This document shows positions 17,701 through 26,306 of a DNA stretch of 64,000 bases, piece by piece. The stretch is from assembly GCA_003288255.1 (NCBI GenBank), contig CP026600.1, positions 1,240,001 to 1,304,000 of the forward strand, in the 5' to 3' direction. Under the pieces are notes generated by a model, which was not told the DNA's origin, ran no database searches, and worked only from the letters and a program-made list of their open reading frames with translations. A program made the translations under genes and the position numbers. Every line of letters begins with the position of its first letter. Position 1 is the stretch's first letter. The stretch is from Clostridiaceae bacterium 14S0207. GTDB lineage: Bacteria; Bacillota; Clostridia; Clostridiales; Clostridiaceae.

Positions 17701-17879
17701 AACTACAATTTGCAATATCAAAACCTCAGTTAGCTGGGGCAGGTGCTAATAACGTAAATGTAGATATGAATGTAGAAAATAACTTTAATAATGATACTGA
17801 TATAGATCAAGTGGTAGAAGAAGCAGCTAAACAATTTGCTTTTAAATTGAAACAGGCATTGAAGAATATTAAAGGATAA
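14730..17879 (+). CDS. Tail tape measure protein
   Basis: 1049 residues from a TTG directly after the stop of the frameshifted chaperone. Residues 44-130 are three tandem 29-residue repeats (pattern K-x-K-A-x-P-S-x-x-L-K-D-x-x-x-K-P). A hydrophobic helix lies at about 134-152, then the TIGR01760-type core (NFEQGLANVKAISGATAQEM; LLSQAGFSVKETVSALPGLL). Further hydrophobic segments follow near 490-510 and 570-590, then long coiled coil. Such proteins set tail length; at roughly 1.5 angstrom per residue this would predict a tail near 150 nm. Confidence 0.95.
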   Translation: MAKKEIYRLDIKIGVKGDEEAKKKLSATEKFVKGSEKKMKALNKVKASPSVRLKDKLSKPVDKIKSKMSKLNKVKANPSAKLKDKATKPAEKIEKKTKKVDKIRAKPTVKLKDEATKPLNRIKAKLSTFSKSVCSKLAAIATAGVLMVGGLGVNAALRDFSNFEQGLANVKAISGATAQEMQVLSKEAKRLGATTAWSAKDVTDAETLLSQAGFSVKETVSALPGLLDLASAGELDLAQATDITAGTLRAFGIEASKSAHVADVLALTASRTNSDVSGLGESMKYVAPISKSLGISMEETSAAIGLLANNNIKGSQAGTVLRASLARLANPSKEASKVMKKLGFTAFDAKGKMLPLSKVIGNLQHGTRKLSRQQKAQAISTIFGTEAMSGMMALVEQGPEKLSKLTKELEGSDGAAKNMANTRLDSLQGQMTILKSAVEGMNIELGEKLAPYAKEFVTWFTGKIPDITKGVVKVVDSVSKLIKKFNNLTPAANKILTTVAIGIVAFNPLTKVIKGTSTALTFLIGLSPKLSAFFGITKKAKVAADVTKTVVTGAGAATKGVEGLSLATKASTILLNPWVLGIAAAGFGIYKLHKHLSSKCIPAVKEFGEGISKSTADAMNSYMALDKKVGQSLMDIKINSKKITVDIAKNMTSEFNDMGVKVKDTIDKKYNEIYTNMEGFMTKANCFTDKQNAEILKRIKDKQDFEKQLIDDGQKRINEIYQKAASEHRKTTAEEEFQINTIRENSLQSMIENISKSSAEQLMIQGKLKNETSILTAQQAADIVKESAKARDGAIKSATEEADKVIENARMQRDVLGILKPEEAKTIIEAAEHQKEVAIANAEGMHEEVVMHAREQASEHVNQVNWQTGEVLSNFDSMIAKIKEFNALSIKEKVIRVVKTFIESGQKRDAKRDDFIKKQKERFSRPGKGYATGTEHARSGMHEVAEHGFEIILDRQYRKFNGGEKVLNNKKSKKFLGSMINNNNETQEKPKLQFAISKPQLAGAGANNVNVDMNVENNFNNDTDIDQVVEEAAKQFAFKLKQALKNIKG

Positions 17880-17887
17880 TTATTAAA

Positions 17888-17916
17888 AAGAGAATCGCTT
17901 ATGCGGTTCTTTTTTA
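17888..17916 (+). terminator. Hairpin terminator after tape measure gene
   Basis: AAGAGAATCGC pairs with GCGGTTCTTTT, including a G-T pair, followed by T residues. It lies between tape measure and baseplate genes and may reduce downstream expression. Confidence 0.65.
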
Positions 17917-17933
17917 TTGAGGTGATTTTATAT

Positions 17934-18599
17934 ATGGATGTATATCTAAAAAATGAAAGAGAAAAAAATGTATTTCATTTTCCAATAAATCCGATTGATT
18001 CTATAACAATAAATAGAAGTAAAAAATATGATACTGCGGATATAGTAGATTATGGAGAAGTAGATCTAAGTGATAAAGGGAAAAAAATAAAGGAATTAAG
18101 TTTTGATACATTGTTACCTCAACAATATGATGCTTACTGTAGATATAAAAACATCCCAAATCCAGTAGAAATTATAGCTAAATTAGAAAAATGGATGGAA
18201 CAACAAGAACCTCTAAGGCTTATAATAACTGATTTTAACTTTAATGATTTAGTTATTATAACGAGTATATCTGAAGAAGAAAGGGCTGGAGAAACAGGAG
18301 ATAAATACATTAATATTAGTTTTCGAACATATAGACAATTAAAAATAGAAACATTAAATTCTCCTAAAAGGAATATGTCTAAGAAATCTACAGTGAAAAG
18401 AGTGACTTTAAGAAATAATAGAATAGCTACAAGGTCTAATTCTAAAATATATGTTGTTAAACCAGGAGATAGTTTATGGAAGATATCTAAGTGCTGGTAT
18501 GGGAATGGTTCTAAGTGGAATGTTATATATGAAAAAAATAAAAAAACTATAGGAGCTAATCCAAATAAAATATATTCAGGGCAAAAGTTGGTGATGTAA
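17934..18599 (+). CDS. xkdP: XkdP-like LysM tail protein
   Basis: I use the ATG at 17934 with GAGGTGATT upstream, because an earlier in-frame ATG at 17901 lies inside the terminator hairpin. The 221-residue product begins with an XkdP N-terminal domain (NVFHFPINPIDSITINRSKK) and ends with one LysM domain (YVVKPGDSLWKISKCWYGNG ... ANPNKIYSGQKLVM). It is a baseplate/tail-end protein that may contact peptidoglycan. The next gene starts within its stop (TAATGG). Confidence 0.88.
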   Translation: MDVYLKNEREKNVFHFPINPIDSITINRSKKYDTADIVDYGEVDLSDKGKKIKELSFDTLLPQQYDAYCRYKNIPNPVEIIAKLEKWMEQQEPLRLIITDFNFNDLVIITSISEEERAGETGDKYINISFRTYRQLKIETLNSPKRNMSKKSTVKRVTLRNNRIATRSNSKIYVVKPGDSLWKISKCWYGNGSKWNVIYEKNKKTIGANPNKIYSGQKLVM

Positions 18600-19561
18600 T
18601 GGCAACTATAATACTTAGAAATAAATATAAGATAGATAATTTGACAGAAGGAATACAGCTAAGTGAGGCAATAGATGGTATAGCGTATACTGCCAATATT
18701 ACTTTAATAGAAACGGAGGAACTTAAGAAACTAGGAATATCAAAGGGAAACAATATTGAAATATATGACATTGACTTTGAAACTAAGACAAATAGACAAA
18801 TTTTTAAAGGCATTATATGGGACATAGATAGATCTAAGAAAACTAAAAGACTAACAATGACTTGTAAAGAAAGGACCATTTATTTAGAAGAAAGTGAAGA
18901 TGAATATTTATTTCCTAGTATGACAGCAACACAAAGAATTCAAAGATATTGTAGAGATTGGGGAATTATAGTAAGTTTAGTTGATACAAGAATTAAGCTA
19001 GCTAAGGCAGTATATAGAAGTGATACTATTCTTGGTATGATGCTCAAGGATTTAAAAGAAACAGCTCAAAAGGGTGGAAATCTTTATAAACTTAGAATGC
19101 TAGATAAATTAAATATAATACAGTTAGGTAGTAATAAAACAACATGGAAATTAGAAACTATAGCAGAAGATATAGATAAAAAAAGTTCTCTAGAAGGTAT
19201 GGTTACACAAGTTAAAGTATTAGGTAAACAGGAGGAAAATAAAAAGACTCCTGTTACTGGTATATACAAAAAAGATACAAGCAAGTATGGAACAATACAA
19301 AAACTTGTACAAGATGAAAAAATAAAAAGTAGTGTTGAAGGCAGAAAAAGAGCAAATGCTTTGTTTAATACTGGAGAAGAAACGGTAAAATTAAGTGGTA
19401 TAGATATAAATTCTATTAGGTCAGGAGATAAAGTAAGTGTTGATGCAAAAATATTATATGTTATAGATGTTACACATAACTTAGGTAGTACAGGAAGAAT
19501 GAATTTAAATTTATCTGGATTAGATTACATAAGAAGGAGGTTTTACAGTGGAGACATTTAA
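18599..19561 (+). CDS. xkdQ: XkdQ-like baseplate hub protein
   Basis: 320 residues. Contains the DRSKKTKRLTMTCKER box and a C-terminal segment (IDINSIRSGDKVSVDAKILY) seen in XkdQ/YqbQ hub proteins related to gpD-type tail hubs. It forms the central baseplate hub around the tube. The last 14 bp overlap the following gene, which starts with GTG inside it after AAGGAGGTTTTACA. Confidence 0.88.
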   Translation: MATIILRNKYKIDNLTEGIQLSEAIDGIAYTANITLIETEELKKLGISKGNNIEIYDIDFETKTNRQIFKGIIWDIDRSKKTKRLTMTCKERTIYLEESEDEYLFPSMTATQRIQRYCRDWGIIVSLVDTRIKLAKAVYRSDTILGMMLKDLKETAQKGGNLYKLRMLDKLNIIQLGSNKTTWKLETIAEDIDKKSSLEGMVTQVKVLGKQEENKKTPVTGIYKKDTSKYGTIQKLVQDEKIKSSVEGRKRANALFNTGEETVKLSGIDINSIRSGDKVSVDAKILYVIDVTHNLGSTGRMNLNLSGLDYIRRRFYSGDI

Positions 19562-19877
19562 TGAATTAGCAAGAGAAATAAGAGGTAGTACAAATAAAGC
19601 AGTTAATGAAGCACTTTCTTATATAGGATTAGATTTAGGAACTATAACTTCCAGTGGTCTTAAGTTAGATAATTTTAAATATGAAATACAAGATTATATG
19701 ATATTAGATTATTTAAAAATGGGAAATGAATATAATATTGAAATGGCAGGAGAACATCCTCATAATCATGTTTTAAAAACTCCTAAAGAATTAAAACCAA
19801 TATCTGTAGGGGATAGAGTTTTAGTTGCACTACTAGGAAGTGAATTTGTAGTAGTTGGGAGGGTTGTAAATGCCTAA
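19548..19877 (+). CDS. xkdR: DUF2577 baseplate protein (XkdR-like)
   Basis: 109 residues from a GTG at 19548, supported by AAGGAGG 7 bp upstream. The segment HPHNHVLKTPKELKPISVGD followed by RVLVALLGSEFVVVGRV is an OB-like beta pattern typical of DUF2577/XkdR proteins. It is a small baseplate component. It overlaps both neighbours, consistent with tight translational coupling in the baseplate operon. Confidence 0.85.
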   Translation: METFNELAREIRGSTNKAVNEALSYIGLDLGTITSSGLKLDNFKYEIQDYMILDYLKMGNEYNIEMAGEHPHNHVLKTPKELKPISVGDRVLVALLGSEFVVVGRVVNA

Positions 19878-20328
19878 TTTATTTCCAGAAGATACTGACT
19901 TAGAAGAAAATAATATAGAAGAATTAGAGGAACCTATTATAGATATTAAAGGTTCTTTTTTATTTGACTTTAAAAAAGGAGATTTTGTAACGAATCCAGA
20001 TGGAACTATAGCTAAAGTAAATGATCTAGAAGGATATGTGCAATGGTGTTATAAAGCTCTAGCTACATCAAGATATAAGTTAGCTTATTCAGATTTATAT
20101 GGACAAGAGTTTAAAAATATTATGGGTAAAGATATTTCTAAAAGTGCTATAGAACTTGAAATTAAGAGAATGACAGAAGAAACACTTATGGTACATCCGA
20201 GAATTAAAGATGTTATTGACTTTTCCTTTAAATGGGATGAAAAGAAAGAATCTGTTTACTTTGAATTTAAACTTATTACTATAGATGAAGAAAAGTTCAT
20301 GTTAAATAGTGAAATGAAAGTGTGGTGA
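19870..20328 (+). CDS. xkdS: DUF2634 baseplate wedge protein (XkdS-like)
   Basis: 152 residues, gp25-like. It contains GDFVTNPDGTIAKVNDLEGY and an acidic N terminus. This family supplies the lysozyme-like (gp25) wedge component of contractile baseplates. The start overlaps the previous gene by 8 bp. Confidence 0.88.
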   Translation: MPNLFPEDTDLEENNIEELEEPIIDIKGSFLFDFKKGDFVTNPDGTIAKVNDLEGYVQWCYKALATSRYKLAYSDLYGQEFKNIMGKDISKSAIELEIKRMTEETLMVHPRIKDVIDFSFKWDEKKESVYFEFKLITIDEEKFMLNSEMKVW

Positions 20329-20333
20329 TATGA

Positions 20334-21455
20334 TTGGAAAGAGATATATCTATACCAGAATTTTTAAATGAAACGGCGGATGATATACATGAAAGAATGT
20401 TAGCAAAGGCACCTTTAGATGTAAGTACTATTGAAGGAGATTTCTTTTGGGATACTACAAGACCTACTGCAGAAGAAAAGGCCGAGCTAGTACAGTTAAA
20501 GCTACAAAATATACTAAGGTTAGCATTTCCACAAACTTCTTATGGTAAGTATTTAGAGTTTTTAGGAGAATGTAAAGGAGTATTTAAAAATCTTCCCACT
20601 AAGTCTATGGGTGTTATAAAAGTTATAGGAAGAAAAGGCACTAAAATATATAAAGATAAGTTAATAAGTACAGTTTCGACAGATGAATTAGAATCTGTTG
20701 TTTTTAAGTTTATAGAGAATAAAATTATTAATGAAACAGGAATAGCTTATGTTAAAACAGAGTGTATTAAGCCAGGTACTATAGGTAATGTTTTAAAAAA
20801 TACTGTAACTGTACTTATGGATCCTATTAATGGGGTAGAAAGTATAACAAATGAAGAGAATTTCACAGGTGGTACTGACTTAGAAGATGAAGAACATTAC
20901 AGGGAAAGGATTTTAGAGGAATATAAGAATGAAGCAACTAGTGGAAATGAAGAACATTATAAAAAGTGGGCCAAGGAAGTTGATGGAGTTGGGTTTGCTG
21001 ATGTTAAATCTGAATGGAATGGTTCAGGAACAGTTAAAGTATTGATTTTAGATAAGAACAATAAAACTGCTACTAAAGAACTTATAGATAAAGTTCAAAA
21101 CTATATAGCGCCACCAGAACAAAATAGAGGTGGTAAAGCCCCTTTAGGAGCAATAGTTACTGTAGATACTCCAAGTACAGTTAAAATTAATATAAAAGCT
21201 AAATTTAATTTTAAAAGTGAATTTTCTGAGGAAGATGTTCTATATAATTTAAAAGTTAAAATAAGCAGTTATTTATCTACAATTTCTATAGGTGGAACAA
21301 TAGTTTATAATGCAATTCAAACTATTTTAGGATCATTTATCTTAACAGGGGAAGGCGTAGATGATTTTATTAATTTAACCGTAAATGAGAGTACTTCTAA
21401 TATAAAACTTATAGATCAAGTAGCTGTTATAGGTGAGGTGATTAACATTAAATGA
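20334..21455 (+). CDS. xkdT: Baseplate J-like protein (XkdT-like)
   Basis: 373 residues from a probable TTG start at 20334. The N terminus (MERDISIPEFLNETADDIHE) is preceded by a weak GTGGTGAT site. It contains the baseplate J pattern: EGDFFWDTTRPTAEEKAEL, NFTGGTDLEDEEHYRERI and GVGFADVKSEWNGSGTVKVL. It builds baseplate wedges that trigger sheath contraction. The next gene overlaps its last 4 bp. Confidence 0.92.
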   Translation: MERDISIPEFLNETADDIHERMLAKAPLDVSTIEGDFFWDTTRPTAEEKAELVQLKLQNILRLAFPQTSYGKYLEFLGECKGVFKNLPTKSMGVIKVIGRKGTKIYKDKLISTVSTDELESVVFKFIENKIINETGIAYVKTECIKPGTIGNVLKNTVTVLMDPINGVESITNEENFTGGTDLEDEEHYRERILEEYKNEATSGNEEHYKKWAKEVDGVGFADVKSEWNGSGTVKVLILDKNNKTATKELIDKVQNYIAPPEQNRGGKAPLGAIVTVDTPSTVKINIKAKFNFKSEFSEEDVLYNLKVKISSYLSTISIGGTIVYNAIQTILGSFILTGEGVDDFINLTVNESTSNIKLIDQVAVIGEVINIK

Positions 21456-22114
21456 TAAGTTCGCCTAAAGGAAAAGAAATGATTAGCTATATTTCTCCTA
21501 TATATGAACAATCTAAGGTTATGCAAGCTATATTTGAAGCTATAGGAAGTGAATTTGATAGTGCAGAAGAATTATCTGAAGATATTCTAAAACAATTATT
21601 TCCACAAACAGCTACATGGGGATTAATATATTGGGAAGATGCTGTAAAGATAATAACTAATTTAACTGAAGATATAGAACGTAGAAGAGGAAAAGTTATA
21701 GCAAAACTTCAAAGTAAATATGTAGTTAATCCTAAAAAAATGGCCAATATAATAAAAAATTATATTGGAATAGATACTATTATAGTTGAAAATACAGCTC
21801 CATATACTTTTACAATAGAAATGGATACAAAGAATAATATTAACTTAAGTGAATTCATCCATATAGTCAATCGAGTTAAGCCTTCTCATTTAGGATATAA
21901 CTTTACTATATGTTGTAATACAGAGTTGAACTTAAATACAAAACTAAATAAATACGAATTTTATAATAATATGTGTGGAACTTTTAATTGTGGAACTATT
22001 CCTGATTATTCTAATAGGGGTGTAACGATACAAGAAAATATTACTATTAAGTCTAATAACAATAATTGGCCACAAAAATATAAATTAACTGGAACATTTA
22101 AGGTAGGTGATTAA
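21452..22114 (+). CDS. xkdU: DUF2313/XkdU-like tail protein
   Basis: 220 residues (MISSPKGKEMISYISPIYEQ). The segment ILKQLFPQTATWGLIYWEDA is the family signature of XkdU/YmfQ proteins (Mu gp48-like), which link baseplate wedges with the fibre network. The C terminus has two close cysteines (NMCGTFNCGTIPDYSN). It overlaps the XkdT gene by 4 bp and is followed at once by the next GTG. Confidence 0.9.
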   Translation: MISSPKGKEMISYISPIYEQSKVMQAIFEAIGSEFDSAEELSEDILKQLFPQTATWGLIYWEDAVKIITNLTEDIERRRGKVIAKLQSKYVVNPKKMANIIKNYIGIDTIIVENTAPYTFTIEMDTKNNINLSEFIHIVNRVKPSHLGYNFTICCNTELNLNTKLNKYEFYNNMCGTFNCGTIPDYSNRGVTIQENITIKSNNNNWPQKYKLTGTFKVGD

Positions 22115-22414
22115 GTGATAACAAGACAAGGAATAGATTTAATTGCTAATTCTATTTTAAATTTAATAGATCATGGGGAAATAGTTATAGGTAAAGAAGT
22201 TAAAAAATTAGCTTTATATAAAACTAGCATAGAAAATAATTATATGAAGGTATTTCTTATGTTAGATGATACAATGCAAGGAGAAATAACAGAAACTAAA
22301 TTAATAAGTAAGTCTGATGAAGTATTAATGAATAAAGCTGATATTATTCAGAAGGATACTTCTAGAGGCTTACTTATTATTTTTTCTCTTAAAATACAGG
22401 AGGTAGAAGGCTAA
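22115..22414 (+). CDS. Small tail-end protein, unknown
   Basis: 99 residues from a GTG at 22115, immediately after the previous stop (AGGTGATTAAGTG supplies the site). N terminus ITRQGIDLIANSILNLIDHG, then beta-rich. Its place between XkdU and fibre genes suggests a fibre-adaptor role, but I see no known motif. The stop shares bases with the next ATG (TAATG). Confidence 0.65.
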   Translation: MITRQGIDLIANSILNLIDHGEIVIGKEVKKLALYKTSIENNYMKVFLMLDDTMQGEITETKLISKSDEVLMNKADIIQKDTSRGLLIIFSLKIQEVEG

Positions 22415-22782
22415 TGAAACAGGATTATGAGAAGATTGGTTGGCAAGATCATATTGTAGAAAAACCTTATAATTTTGCAGAAAAGAAAAATTCTGATGGA
22501 ACTATTACATTAATCCCAAAGGAAGGCGAAGTTCTTCAACAAGGTACACCAGTAAATTCTAGGACTTTAGGACATATGGAAGATGGTATTGCTTATGCAG
22601 TAGAAAATACTAATATGAATGCGGATAGTATTACTAAATTAAGTGTAGATGTAGCTATTTTGAAAGGTTCAACAATTAATAACATGACTAACAACGTATT
22701 CTTTGAACGTTTTGAAAACTTAGAGGATATTAACTTAGAACAAGGAATATTTGATAACATAAATAAAAGGGTGGTGATCTAA
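22414..22782 (+). CDS. Tail fibre-associated protein
   Basis: 122 residues. It carries WQDHIVEKPYNFAEKKNSDG and GEVLQQGTPVNSRTLGHMED, a pattern often seen at the N-terminal attachment region of phage fibres of Firmicutes. It may be the short baseplate-binding part of a two-gene fibre, with the following 566-residue gene as the distal part. Ribosome binding site AGGAGGT is present. Confidence 0.68.
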   Translation: MKQDYEKIGWQDHIVEKPYNFAEKKNSDGTITLIPKEGEVLQQGTPVNSRTLGHMEDGIAYAVENTNMNADSITKLSVDVAILKGSTINNMTNNVFFERFENLEDINLEQGIFDNINKRVVI

Positions 22783-24482
22783 TGGCTGAATTTTTAGGAG
22801 TAGTTAAATTAGGTACTTTATATTACAAAAATGATGGAAAACCTAAGGCTCTTAAGAATCCTAAAAATCCTGTAAGCCGAATAGCCCGTTGGTCCAATGA
22901 CCCTGAAGTGGATAAAGTAGATAAAATAAATACATTCACATATGGTAAAGGTGATATAAATAGTGCTGAAAGTAAATATGATTCTATATATGATGAATAT
23001 TACATTGGTGATACTTCACTAAATAAAGATGAACAATTAAGTTGGGTTAAAATACGAGATAAAAATAAAATATTATATATATGTGACAGGGTTATTTTAG
23101 ATCACTTGGAACCTAGACATAACATTGATGAATTAACTGAATCACGAGAAATTATCATAGACAATAATAAGTATACATGTCGCTCTATAAAATTATGTAT
23201 GGCTGAGAGAAGATGTGACCCAAATGCTGAAAGTATTAGTGTAACTATATGTGTAAAATGTCCTAGATATTATGATCCTAAAACAGAAAAATATTATTAT
23301 TGCGAAGATGAATGGGCTGATTATATTTTAAATAAAAAAGGTATTAAAGGATTACCAAGCCCACAAAAATATGATTTACACGAAAATGTGGACATAGAAA
23401 AAGCATATAACGGAGAACATAACAAGCTATGGCATTGGTTTGGGGTAGAAACCAGTACACCAATTAGAAATCCTAGTGGATGGAATGGTTCAGAAACTTA
23501 TAATATAGGTTGTGGAGGACGTGGTGCAGATTATTGGCGTGGAGATAGGTGGGAGTCTGGATACTATGAATGGCGTCCTGTACTAGAATGCTTAAAACCA
23601 GCACCTACAATTTCTGATACTGATAGAAACTTAGGAGATAAAAACAAGGGGTTTTCTATAAGTTATACTGTATCAGATATGGATACAGTGAAAGTTACAG
23701 AAAAGTTGAATGGAACTGTTATAAAAACAATTAATAACGCACCACAAAATGAAGAATTATCAATTAACATAGATAAGGAAACTTTATATAAACTTCCTTT
23801 AAATAGTGAAAGTAAAATCACTATAGAAGTTGATGATGGATATGGTGGAATATCTTATCGAAATTATACATTTACTAGAACTAATACTGCCCCTATTATT
23901 TCAGGTCAAGACGAAAATTTAAGTGTAGTTGATAAGAACATAAAACGACCTTATACAGTACATGATGAAGAAAATAACGATATTACGGTTGTAGAAAAAA
24001 TAGATGGTACTATAATTAAAACTTTTAGAGCAGATTCTAATAAAGAATATGCAATAGAAATTCCAGCTAACCTTTGGATTTTACTTAAGAACGGACAACA
24101 TAAATTAACTGTAAATGCTACTGATTCTAATAACGCCACATCTATTAGAACTTATACATTTACTAAAAAAGAAACTAAGATAGATTTAACTCTTAAAAAT
24201 GCACTTAAAACAGATGATAGAGCTAATAAAATTCTTATTACCCCAGTATGGCAGGGCATAGAAAATGCTAATGTAAAAGTAGAGGTTTGTAACAATGCTA
24301 ATGATGAAGAACCAACATGGGAAGATTGCACTAAATCTGTACTAGCTAATCAGCATTATAATTTTACAAACAAAGAAAAAACGGCTGATACATGGGGTAT
24401 TAATATAAAATTTAATATAGAGAAGAAAGATAAAGTTGAAGAAGAAATTTACTTTAACGGATTTGGAGGTGCTTTTGAATAA
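22782..24482 (+). CDS. Tail fibre / receptor-binding protein with Ig-like repeats
   Basis: 566 residues. An N-terminal region rich in Tyr/Cys/Trp ends with GCGGRGADYWRGDRW then GYYEWRPVLEC, recalling the closing part of structural domains on clostridial surface or fibre proteins. Two tandem Ig/cadherin-like repeats follow (about residues 272-370 and 371-460), each starting APTISDTDRNL or APIISGQDENL and ending YTFT(R/K). A further beta domain closes the protein. It is the likeliest host-recognition protein of this phage. The receptor cannot be predicted. Confidence 0.75.
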   Translation: MAEFLGVVKLGTLYYKNDGKPKALKNPKNPVSRIARWSNDPEVDKVDKINTFTYGKGDINSAESKYDSIYDEYYIGDTSLNKDEQLSWVKIRDKNKILYICDRVILDHLEPRHNIDELTESREIIIDNNKYTCRSIKLCMAERRCDPNAESISVTICVKCPRYYDPKTEKYYYCEDEWADYILNKKGIKGLPSPQKYDLHENVDIEKAYNGEHNKLWHWFGVETSTPIRNPSGWNGSETYNIGCGGRGADYWRGDRWESGYYEWRPVLECLKPAPTISDTDRNLGDKNKGFSISYTVSDMDTVKVTEKLNGTVIKTINNAPQNEELSINIDKETLYKLPLNSESKITIEVDDGYGGISYRNYTFTRTNTAPIISGQDENLSVVDKNIKRPYTVHDEENNDITVVEKIDGTIIKTFRADSNKEYAIEIPANLWILLKNGQHKLTVNATDSNNATSIRTYTFTKKETKIDLTLKNALKTDDRANKILITPVWQGIENANVKVEVCNNANDEEPTWEDCTKSVLANQHYNFTNKEKTADTWGINIKFNIEKKDKVEEEIYFNGFGGAFE

Positions 24483-24682
24483 TGGATATTATAAATATTA
24501 AATCTTTAAAAATTATAAATGAGGAAAACCAAAAGTTAAAGCAAGAAAAAATTGCACAGGTAAAAATTTTATCTGATGTAATGCTAGAAATAAAAAAGAA
24601 AGACAAGTTTAATATGCAACTAGCTAGAACTGTATCAGAATTAAATTTAAAATTAAATAAGTTAGAAAAGGAAGGTAGATAA
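24482..24682 (+). CDS. Short coiled-coil tail protein
   Basis: 66 residues, almost entirely a Lys/Glu/Leu-rich coiled coil (IINEENQKLKQEKIAQVKIL ... VSELNLKLNKLEKEGR). It starts in the stop of the fibre gene (AATAATGG). Its position before XkdX suggests a small trimerising or accessory fibre component; the role is unproven. Confidence 0.65.
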   Translation: MDIINIKSLKIINEENQKLKQEKIAQVKILSDVMLEIKKKDKFNMQLARTVSELNLKLNKLEKEGR

Positions 24683-24684
24683 TT

Positions 24685-24834
24685 ATGGATAATAAAACAA
24701 TGTTTGACTTCTATAAAATGAGTTATGAGTTTGGATATTTAGAACTAAAAGATATACAAGAAGCAGCAAAGTGGGAATGTATAAGTAAAGAGCAATACAA
24801 AGAAATTATAGGTCAAGAATATATAGTAGAATAA
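24685..24834 (+). CDS. xkdX: XkdX-family small tail protein
   Basis: 49 residues (MDNKTMFDFYKMSYEFGYLE ...). The pattern F-x-x-Y-K-x-x-Y-E-x-G, then I-S-x-E-Q-Y-x-x-I-x-G, is the XkdX signature. These tiny proteins end the tail module of PBSX-like phages just before lysis genes, as here. Ribosome binding site GAAGGTAG. A terminator hairpin follows directly. Confidence 0.85.
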   Translation: MDNKTMFDFYKMSYEFGYLELKDIQEAAKWECISKEQYKEIIGQEYIVE

Positions 24835-24840
24835 TTTATA

Positions 24841-24886
24841 AGGCAATAGGAGGACTTTTATAAGTCTTTTTTTATTGCCTATTTTT
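24841..24886 (+). terminator. Terminator ending the tail operon
   Basis: AGGCAATA pairs with TATTGCCT around an inner AGGACTT/AAGTCTT stem, followed by ATTTTTT. It separates tail and lysis modules. Confidence 0.8.
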
Positions 24887-24906
24887 TAAAAAATAAGGAG
24901 GGAAAT

Positions 24907-25329
24907 ATGGATAAACAAAATATTTTTAATACAATAATTGCGGGGATAGGAACTTTGTTTACAACATTATTTGGTAGTTGGGATTTAGCATTACAGATAT
25001 TAATAATCTTTATGATTGCTGATTATGTAATGGGAGTATTAATAGCACTAAGTAATAAAACATTATCTAGCAAAACAGGATTTAAAGGTTTGTTAAAAAA
25101 GGCAGTAATATTTGTAGTACTTATATTAGCAGTAAGTTTAGATAGATTACTTAATACAGGAGGTTGGGTTTTCCGTACCCTTGTTTGTTATTTCTATATA
25201 GCAAATGAGGGTATTTCTATTTTAGAAAACTGTGCATGTTTAGGTGTACCAATTCCAAAACAGTTAACAGAAGCACTGGTACAACTAAAAGAAGGAAACA
25301 AGAAAGAAATCAAAGAGCAGGACAAATAG
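24907..25329 (+). CDS. Phage holin (family 4 / TcdE-like)
   Basis: 140 residues, ATG after AAGGAGGGAAAT. Hydrophobic segments lie at about 8-22, 26-46 (LQILIIFMIADYVMGVLIAL) and 66-80 (AVIFVVLILAVSL), followed by a highly charged C-terminal tail (EGNKKEIKEQDK). The signature IFMIADYVMGVLIAL then KGLLKKA belongs to the holin family that includes clostridial toxin-secretion holins. It makes the membrane lesion that activates or releases the downstream endolysin. Confidence 0.92.
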   Translation: MDKQNIFNTIIAGIGTLFTTLFGSWDLALQILIIFMIADYVMGVLIALSNKTLSSKTGFKGLLKKAVIFVVLILAVSLDRLLNTGGWVFRTLVCYFYIANEGISILENCACLGVPIPKQLTEALVQLKEGNKKEIKEQDK

Positions 25330-25343
25330 TCTTGCTTTTTTTA
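25316..25343 (+). terminator. Hairpin overlapping the holin 3' end
   Basis: AGCAGGAC pairs with GTCTTGCT around AAATA, followed by a T run. It overlaps the last codons of the holin gene and probably tunes amidase expression downwards relative to the holin. Confidence 0.7.
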
Positions 25344-25371
25344 TATAAAAAATAAAAGAGGAGATGTTTTT

Positions 25372-26157
25372 ATGAAAATAGGATTAGATGCTGGACACTG
25401 TAGATGGGGCGCAGATATTGGGGCAAGAGGTTGCGGAATGAAAGAAGAGGTAATGACTAGAACTATTGCTAATCAAGTAAGTAAAAAATTACAGTCTCTA
25501 GGACATAGAATTATTATTTGCAACATTGATAAAGCTTCAACAGTTAGGGAAAGCTTAAATGTTAGAAGTAAGAAAGCTAATGATAATAATGTAGATTTTT
25601 ATGTATCAATCCACATTAATGCTGGTGGTGGAAAAGGTTCAGAAGTATATACTATGAAAGGAAAAGAACTACAACAAGCTACTAGAACTTTAGATAATTT
25701 AGTTTCATTAGGTTTTATACGTAGAGGTATAAAAGATGGTTCTCATTTATCTGTAATTCGGAAGACCAATGCTCCAGCTATGTTAGTCGAGGTATGTTTT
25801 ATAGATACTCAATCAGATATAAATTTATATAATAAACTAGGAGCAGGAAGAATAGCAGATGCAATAGTAAAAGGAATTGTAGGAGAAACTATTTCAATAT
25901 CTTCAATTTCTAAATCTCAACCTCAATCAAAGGTAAATAATAATTCCAACTGGATTAACCTAGATGGTAAAGTGGGCACTTGCACTGGTGATGGAGTAAG
26001 AATTAGGAGTAGTAAATCTAATAAAGATACTAGCAATGTAATAGGAAGTTTAAATAAAGGGGATAAGGTAAATCTTTATAGAAAGGAAGGGGATTGGATT
26101 CATATTTATTACCCACGTTGTGGAGGTTATGTATATTCAAAATATATAAAATTTTAA
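25372..26157 (+). CDS. Endolysin: N-acetylmuramoyl-L-alanine amidase (Amidase_3) with SH3
   Basis: 261 residues. Residues 1-170 are an Amidase_3 zinc domain: LDAGHCRWGADIG gives the first zinc His (residue 9), MKEE the Glu, VSIHINAGGG the second His, and LVEVCFID the catalytic Glu. A Ser/Gln-rich linker follows, then a bacterial SH3 domain (about 197-261: VGTCTGDGVRIRSSKSNKDT) for wall binding. It cleaves the amide between MurNAc and the stem peptide at lysis. Positions 25403-25438 match a spacer of CRISPR array 2 at 30 of 36 bases. Confidence 0.95.
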   Translation: MKIGLDAGHCRWGADIGARGCGMKEEVMTRTIANQVSKKLQSLGHRIIICNIDKASTVRESLNVRSKKANDNNVDFYVSIHINAGGGKGSEVYTMKGKELQQATRTLDNLVSLGFIRRGIKDGSHLSVIRKTNAPAMLVEVCFIDTQSDINLYNKLGAGRIADAIVKGIVGETISISSISKSQPQSKVNNNSNWINLDGKVGTCTGDGVRIRSSKSNKDTSNVIGSLNKGDKVNLYRKEGDWIHIYYPRCGGYVYSKYIKF

Positions 26158-26306
26158 TATAGAAATGTAAAGTAACGATCACAAAACATATTTATTAACA
26201 TATATAACTATTGTAATGAATAAAGTGGCGGATAGAATGATATAGGGAAATTTAAGATTTATCTTAGAAAGTCCAAGTTACACCTCAAGTTAAGAAAGAA
26301 TATGAA
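26158..26306. other. Junction between prophage lysis module and host-like genes
   Basis: About 150 bp with no intact gene. The prophage right attachment site may be near here or further right, but no duplicated att core can be recognised because the left end is outside the window. Confidence 0.35.

Noticed and set aside
26200-26290. Possible attR core after the amidase gene
   Set aside because: No partner sequence is available because the left prophage end is outside the window, and no tRNA or integrase is nearby.
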